From Sulfitobacter noctilucae (GTDB lineage: Bacteria; Pseudomonadota; Alphaproteobacteria; Rhodobacterales; Rhodobacteraceae), in the NCBI RefSeq assembly GCF_000622365.1, contig NZ_JASC01000013.1, forward strand, positions 62,001 through 126,000: DNA of 64,000 nt, written 5' to 3'. Every line of letters starts with the position of its first letter. The first letter of the stretch is position 1. The position numbers were made by a program, and so were the translations under genes. The notes under the pieces are model-generated. The model was not told the DNA's origin. It ran no database searches and saw nothing but the letters and a program-made list of their open reading frames with translations. Below are positions 61,576 to 64,000 of this stretch, piece after piece.

Positions 61576-61604
61576 CACCCCCCGATGTAAAGACGCGGGG
61601 GGTG
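61576..61604. repeat. GC-rich inverted repeat between bioM and the 116-aa gene
   Basis: CACCCCCCG (61576-61584) and CGGGGGGTG (61596-61604), perfect 9-bp arms with an 11-base loop, in the divergent gap of about 100 bases. It could be an operator, or a leader hairpin for the small gene starting at 61637. Confidence 0.6.
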
Positions 61605-61636
61605 GACGGCATCAAGTAGCAGACTAACTCCTCTCT

Positions 61637-61987
61637 ATGCTTTTATTCGCTCTGTCCTTCATCGCCAATGTGTTGATTACGTTCATGCTGGCCTCTGCCA
61701 TATCGCGCAATCATCCCGGCATGACAGAAGTCTACGGTCCGGACACTCCGGCGCGACGCATTCTGGCATGCGTTTACGCGGCCATTGGATTGGTCAGCCT
61801 ATATGGTCTGGTACAGATGGGGCTGGGCAATACTGACATCGCCCGCGCCATTGGCTTTACGCTGTTTCCGCTGCAAATTCTGTACAAACTCGCAACGGCA
61901 CCCGCTCTTTGGACCATGCATCCCGTTGTGCTTGCCAACCTGGGCGTCTCGGCTTTGCTCGCCCTCACCCTGATGCTGGCCCTTTAA
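61637..61987 (+). CDS. Small membrane protein, 116 aa
   Basis: Starts MLLFALSFIANVLITFMLASAIS, then MTEVYGPDTPARRILACVYAAIGLVSLYGL, and two more hydrophobic stretches. About four membrane helices. I do not recognise a named family. The stop overlaps the convergent coq9 gene by 4 bases. Divergent from bioM. Confidence 0.72.
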   Translation: MLLFALSFIANVLITFMLASAISRNHPGMTEVYGPDTPARRILACVYAAIGLVSLYGLVQMGLGNTDIARAIGFTLFPLQILYKLATAPALWTMHPVVLANLGVSALLALTLMLAL

Positions 61988-62670
61988 TCCCGCGGTGCGG
62001 TCCACGATCCGGGGAAATCCGTTTTGGGGAACCGTGTGGGGGCCTTGATCTTGCTTGCCAGCCAGTTTGGCCCGGCCATCAGCTTGCTCAGGGCCGGGTT
62101 GTCCCTGACCTGCGCCTTTAGCTTTTCGATTTGCATCACGTTATCGATGCGCCTGTCCAGAAAAGCCCAAGTCGCTGCATGGTCTTCACTGTTGTCGCCC
62201 AACCAATAGAGAACAGTGGCAGAATAGACCCCGCTAAGCGTGGCGCGCTTGGTGTACCAATTGACGTCATCCGAGGTGTCGCCCAGAGCCTGCCATATCT
62301 CGTCAGCCGTACCCCAGATCAGCTTGGCCCCGTCCGGTGCATATTGCGGCAGCGCAAAAAGCGTCGTGCCGCGCCGGACGGCTTCCTTGTCACCCGCCAC
62401 CTCAAGCCGCAGGCGCACGGCCCGTGCGATCCGGTCACGAAACCGCATCTCTTTCAGGTCTTCAGCCTTGAGCGCAGCCAGCATCTGCGCATCGCCCCTT
62501 TTATGATAGGCCACCGCCAGATCGACCGCACCGCGCGGGCATATCGCACGCGCAACGGTCGGCTCTACATCGCTGTCGCGGATGGCCGCATTGAACGTCG
62601 CTTCCGACCACCCGTCGAAGGGAACGTTCAGCAAGGCGGCATCAAGTAACTGCGCTTTGGGATCAGACAT
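61984..62670 (-). CDS. coq9: COQ9 family protein
   Basis: 228 aa. A TetR-like helical fold with the COQ9 C-terminal domain: [41 protein letters not shown] at the start, [13 protein letters not shown], then [26 protein letters not shown] (about 132-157), the family core. It binds lipids/isoprenoids and supports ubiquinone synthesis in mitochondria and alphaproteobacteria. Divergent from rpsU. Confidence 0.93.
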   Translation of the reverse strand: MSDPKAQLLDAALLNVPFDGWSEATFNAAIRDSDVEPTVARAICPRGAVDLAVAYHKRGDAQMLAALKAEDLKEMRFRDRIARAVRLRLEVAGDKEAVRRGTTLFALPQYAPDGAKLIWGTADEIWQALGDTSDDVNWYTKRATLSGVYSATVLYWLGDNSEDHAATWAFLDRRIDNVMQIEKLKAQVRDNPALSKLMAGPNWLASKIKAPTRFPKTDFPGSWTAPRD

Positions 62671-62781
62671 ATTTTGCTCCTGTCGCTACTGTCGAGAGAC
62701 TCGACAAACTATTCTAACCTTGATATAGGCCGATTTCCTGCAAATCATTGCAACTTTATCCAGAAAGGTGGTGACAACCAC

Positions 62782-62988
62782 ATGCAGGTTAGTGTTCGCG
62801 ACAACAATGTCGATCAGGCCCTTCGGGCTCTGAAGAAAAAGCTCCAGCGCGAAGGCGTTTTCCGTGAAATGAAGCTCAAGCAACATTTCGAGAAGCCGTC
62901 CGAGAAAAAAGCGCGCGAGAAAGCAGAAGCGATCCGCCGTGCCCGCAAACTGGCGCGTAAGAAATTGCAGCGCGAAGGCATGATGTAA
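62782..62988 (+). CDS. rpsU: 30S ribosomal protein S21
   Basis: 68 aa from the ATG at 62782 behind GAAAGGTGG. Classic S21: [68 protein letters not shown]. The longer in-frame start at 62674 is not needed. Single gene, followed by a strong terminator. Confidence 0.97.
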   Translation: MQVSVRDNNVDQALRALKKKLQREGVFREMKLKQHFEKPSEKKAREKAEAIRRARKLARKKLQREGMM

Positions 62989-63016
62989 ATCATCCTTTGT
63001 GATTGCCGAGACTCAG

Positions 63017-63052
63017 AACCCCCGCTCCGTCAGGTTGCGGGGGTTTTTCTTT
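63017..63052 (+). terminator. Rho-independent terminator of rpsU
   Basis: AACCCCCGC (63017-63025) pairs with GCGGGGGTT (63037-63045), followed by TTTCTTTT. Confidence 0.92.
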
Positions 63053-63229
63053 TCTACCATCCATCACAGAGCAGCACGACCATCTGCACATCACAAGCAG
63101 TCGGGGTTTAAGCCGCCTTGTGTCTGGCATCAAATCTCCCTGCATAAGGGGTGTGCTGCGGCTTGCGGTGTTGCCCCTACATCCCCGCGATTGAACCAAC
63201 CCTGCCATCAGGGCAGGCCCCCGCCCGTC

Positions 63230-63688
63230 CTAAACCGGCAAGGCTGTTGTCTTGCATACTGTCCGCAGGGCAAAGCTTGATTGCATCCCCTGCACACCGG
63301 GCAAACGCGCCAGATACTGCCTGTGAATGCGCGCAAAGTCCTCGGTATCTTGCGCCACGACTTTGAGCAGATAGTCCGCCGACCCGGCCATCAGATGACA
63401 TTCCAGCACATCAGGGATACGCGCCACCGACCGCTCGAAGGCATCCAGTACCTCATCCGCCTGACCGCTCAGTGTGATCTCCACAAAAACTGTTGTGGGC
63501 ACCCCCAGCTTGCGCGGGTCAACGAGTGCCACATAGCCCCCGATATAGCCGTCCTTCTCCATCCGTTGTACACGGCGGTGGCAGGCCGAGGGCGACAGAT
63601 GCACATCATCGGACAGTTCCGCATTGGACAGCCTTCCGTTGCGTTGCAGCGCACGTAGTATGCGGCGATCGATTTCATCCAAGCTCAT
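63230..63688 (-). CDS. Lrp/AsnC family transcriptional regulator
   Basis: 152 aa from the ATG at 63688. HTH region LDEIDRRILRALQRNGRLSNAELSDDVHLSPSACHRRVQRMEKDGYI and a RAM/ACT effector domain with VFVEITLSGQADEVLDAFERSV and CHLMAGSADYLLKVVAQD. Divergent from ald with a 138-base gap, so it is likely to control alanine dehydrogenase in response to alanine or a related amino acid. The in-frame extension upstream reads antisense through ald. Confidence 0.92.
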   Translation of the reverse strand: MSLDEIDRRILRALQRNGRLSNAELSDDVHLSPSACHRRVQRMEKDGYIGGYVALVDPRKLGVPTTVFVEITLSGQADEVLDAFERSVARIPDVLECHLMAGSADYLLKVVAQDTEDFARIHRQYLARLPGVQGMQSSFALRTVCKTTALPV

Positions 63689-63826
63689 CTGTGCACTCCT
63701 ATCGCGCCTGCACCAATCTTTGAGCGATATTATTGCGTCAGGCGGGGTCAACACCAATAAAATTCGTCCCGCTTTGCAGGTCAAACGCTTTATGCATCTG
63801 CCAAACGTCAACCCAAGGACAACACC

Positions 63827-64000
63827 ATGAAAATAGGCTGCCCAAAAGAGATCAAACCACAGGAATTTCGCGTAGGCGTCACACCCAGCGCGGCACTTGA
63901 GGCCGTGAACGCGGGTCATCAGGTGATTATTGAACGGAATGCAGGCATTGGTGCCGGCTTTGACGATGCGCAATATACCGCAGCGGGCGCGACAATCATC
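63827..64000 (+). CDS. ald: Alanine dehydrogenase, 5' part only
   Basis: ATG at 63827, open to the window edge, 58 codons. The N-terminus MKIGCPKEIKPQEFRVGVTP and AALEAVNAGHQVIIERNAGIGAGF are diagnostic of alanine dehydrogenase (AlaDH/PNT family), which interconverts L-alanine and pyruvate with NAD. The C-terminal dehydrogenase domain is outside the window. Divergent from an Lrp-type regulator. Confidence 0.9.
   Translation, partial: MKIGCPKEIKPQEFRVGVTPSAALEAVNAGHQVIIERNAGIGAGFDDAQYTAAGATII

Overview
The window looks like a chromosomal segment of a marine alphaproteobacterium of the Rhodobacterales (Roseobacter group). The evidence is gene content, not a database match: MipZ instead of MinD, a TrcR-type (DUF1013) cell-cycle regulator, a COQ9 homologue, BioMNY, a Hint-domain RTX protein, TRAP transporters, high GC and gene orders such as rpsP-rimM-trmD-rplS and dnaX-ybaB-recR. 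No prophage, CRISPR array, transposase or rRNA operon is visible. Both window ends cut genes (azoR-like at the left, ald at the right).

Layout. 1-7.6 kb is a translation and protein-targeting block: ffh, a structured intergenic stretch, a GNAT gene, chorismate mutase, rpsP, bluB, a 49-codon membrane peptide, rimM, a sulfotransferase-like gene, trmD, a DUF1328 gene, then rplS-rpmE behind their own leader. 7.6-12.3 kb holds a secreted RTX/Hint protein (minus), mipZ, a DMT exporter and a MarR regulator. The MarR gene is divergent from a homogentisate cluster (hmgA, fahA, an unusual MBL-fold protein) at 12.4-16.1 kb. An orphan Tat-exported peptide-type binding protein follows.

18.4-31.3 kb, all on the minus strand, is a benzoate catabolic island using the aerobic hybrid (benzoyl-CoA epoxidation) pathway. 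In transcription order it holds a TRAP transporter (dctP, dctQ, dctM), benzoate-CoA ligase, an alpha/beta hydrolase, a DUF309 protein, boxC, boxB, a 56-aa cysteine-motif miniprotein, boxA, a thioesterase, a BoxR-type regulator and a stand-alone 3-hydroxyacyl-CoA dehydrogenase C-terminal domain. The proposed flow is uptake, CoA activation, epoxidation by BoxA/BoxB and ring cleavage by BoxC. Four sites of the form TGCA-N6-TGC(A/G) lie upstream of dctP, the ligase and boxC and look like one BoxR-type regulon. No boxD aldehyde dehydrogenase is present in the window.

The rest is mostly core genome: a tRNA with anticodon CAT, a PAP2 phosphatase, an SDR, clpS-rsmC, a HAD phosphatase, a D,D-carboxypeptidase with a SPOR-like end, LysR and small membrane genes, yejABEF, a membrane cytochrome c, pheA, nudC, a 2',3'-cyclic nucleotide phosphodiesterase, the 4.5S SRP RNA gene (ffs, partner of Ffh at the start of the window), a zinc metallopeptidase, dnaX-ybaB-recR, an EEP-family protein, trcR, an RNase T2, a quinone oxidoreductase, bioMNY, coq9, rpsU, an Lrp regulator and ald.

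The points I would examine first are the CX2CX2CX3C miniprotein between boxB and boxA, the predicted BoxR operator set, a 184-bp element with perfect 30-bp inverted ends behind the RNase T2 gene, and the unassigned structured RNA candidate downstream of ffh.
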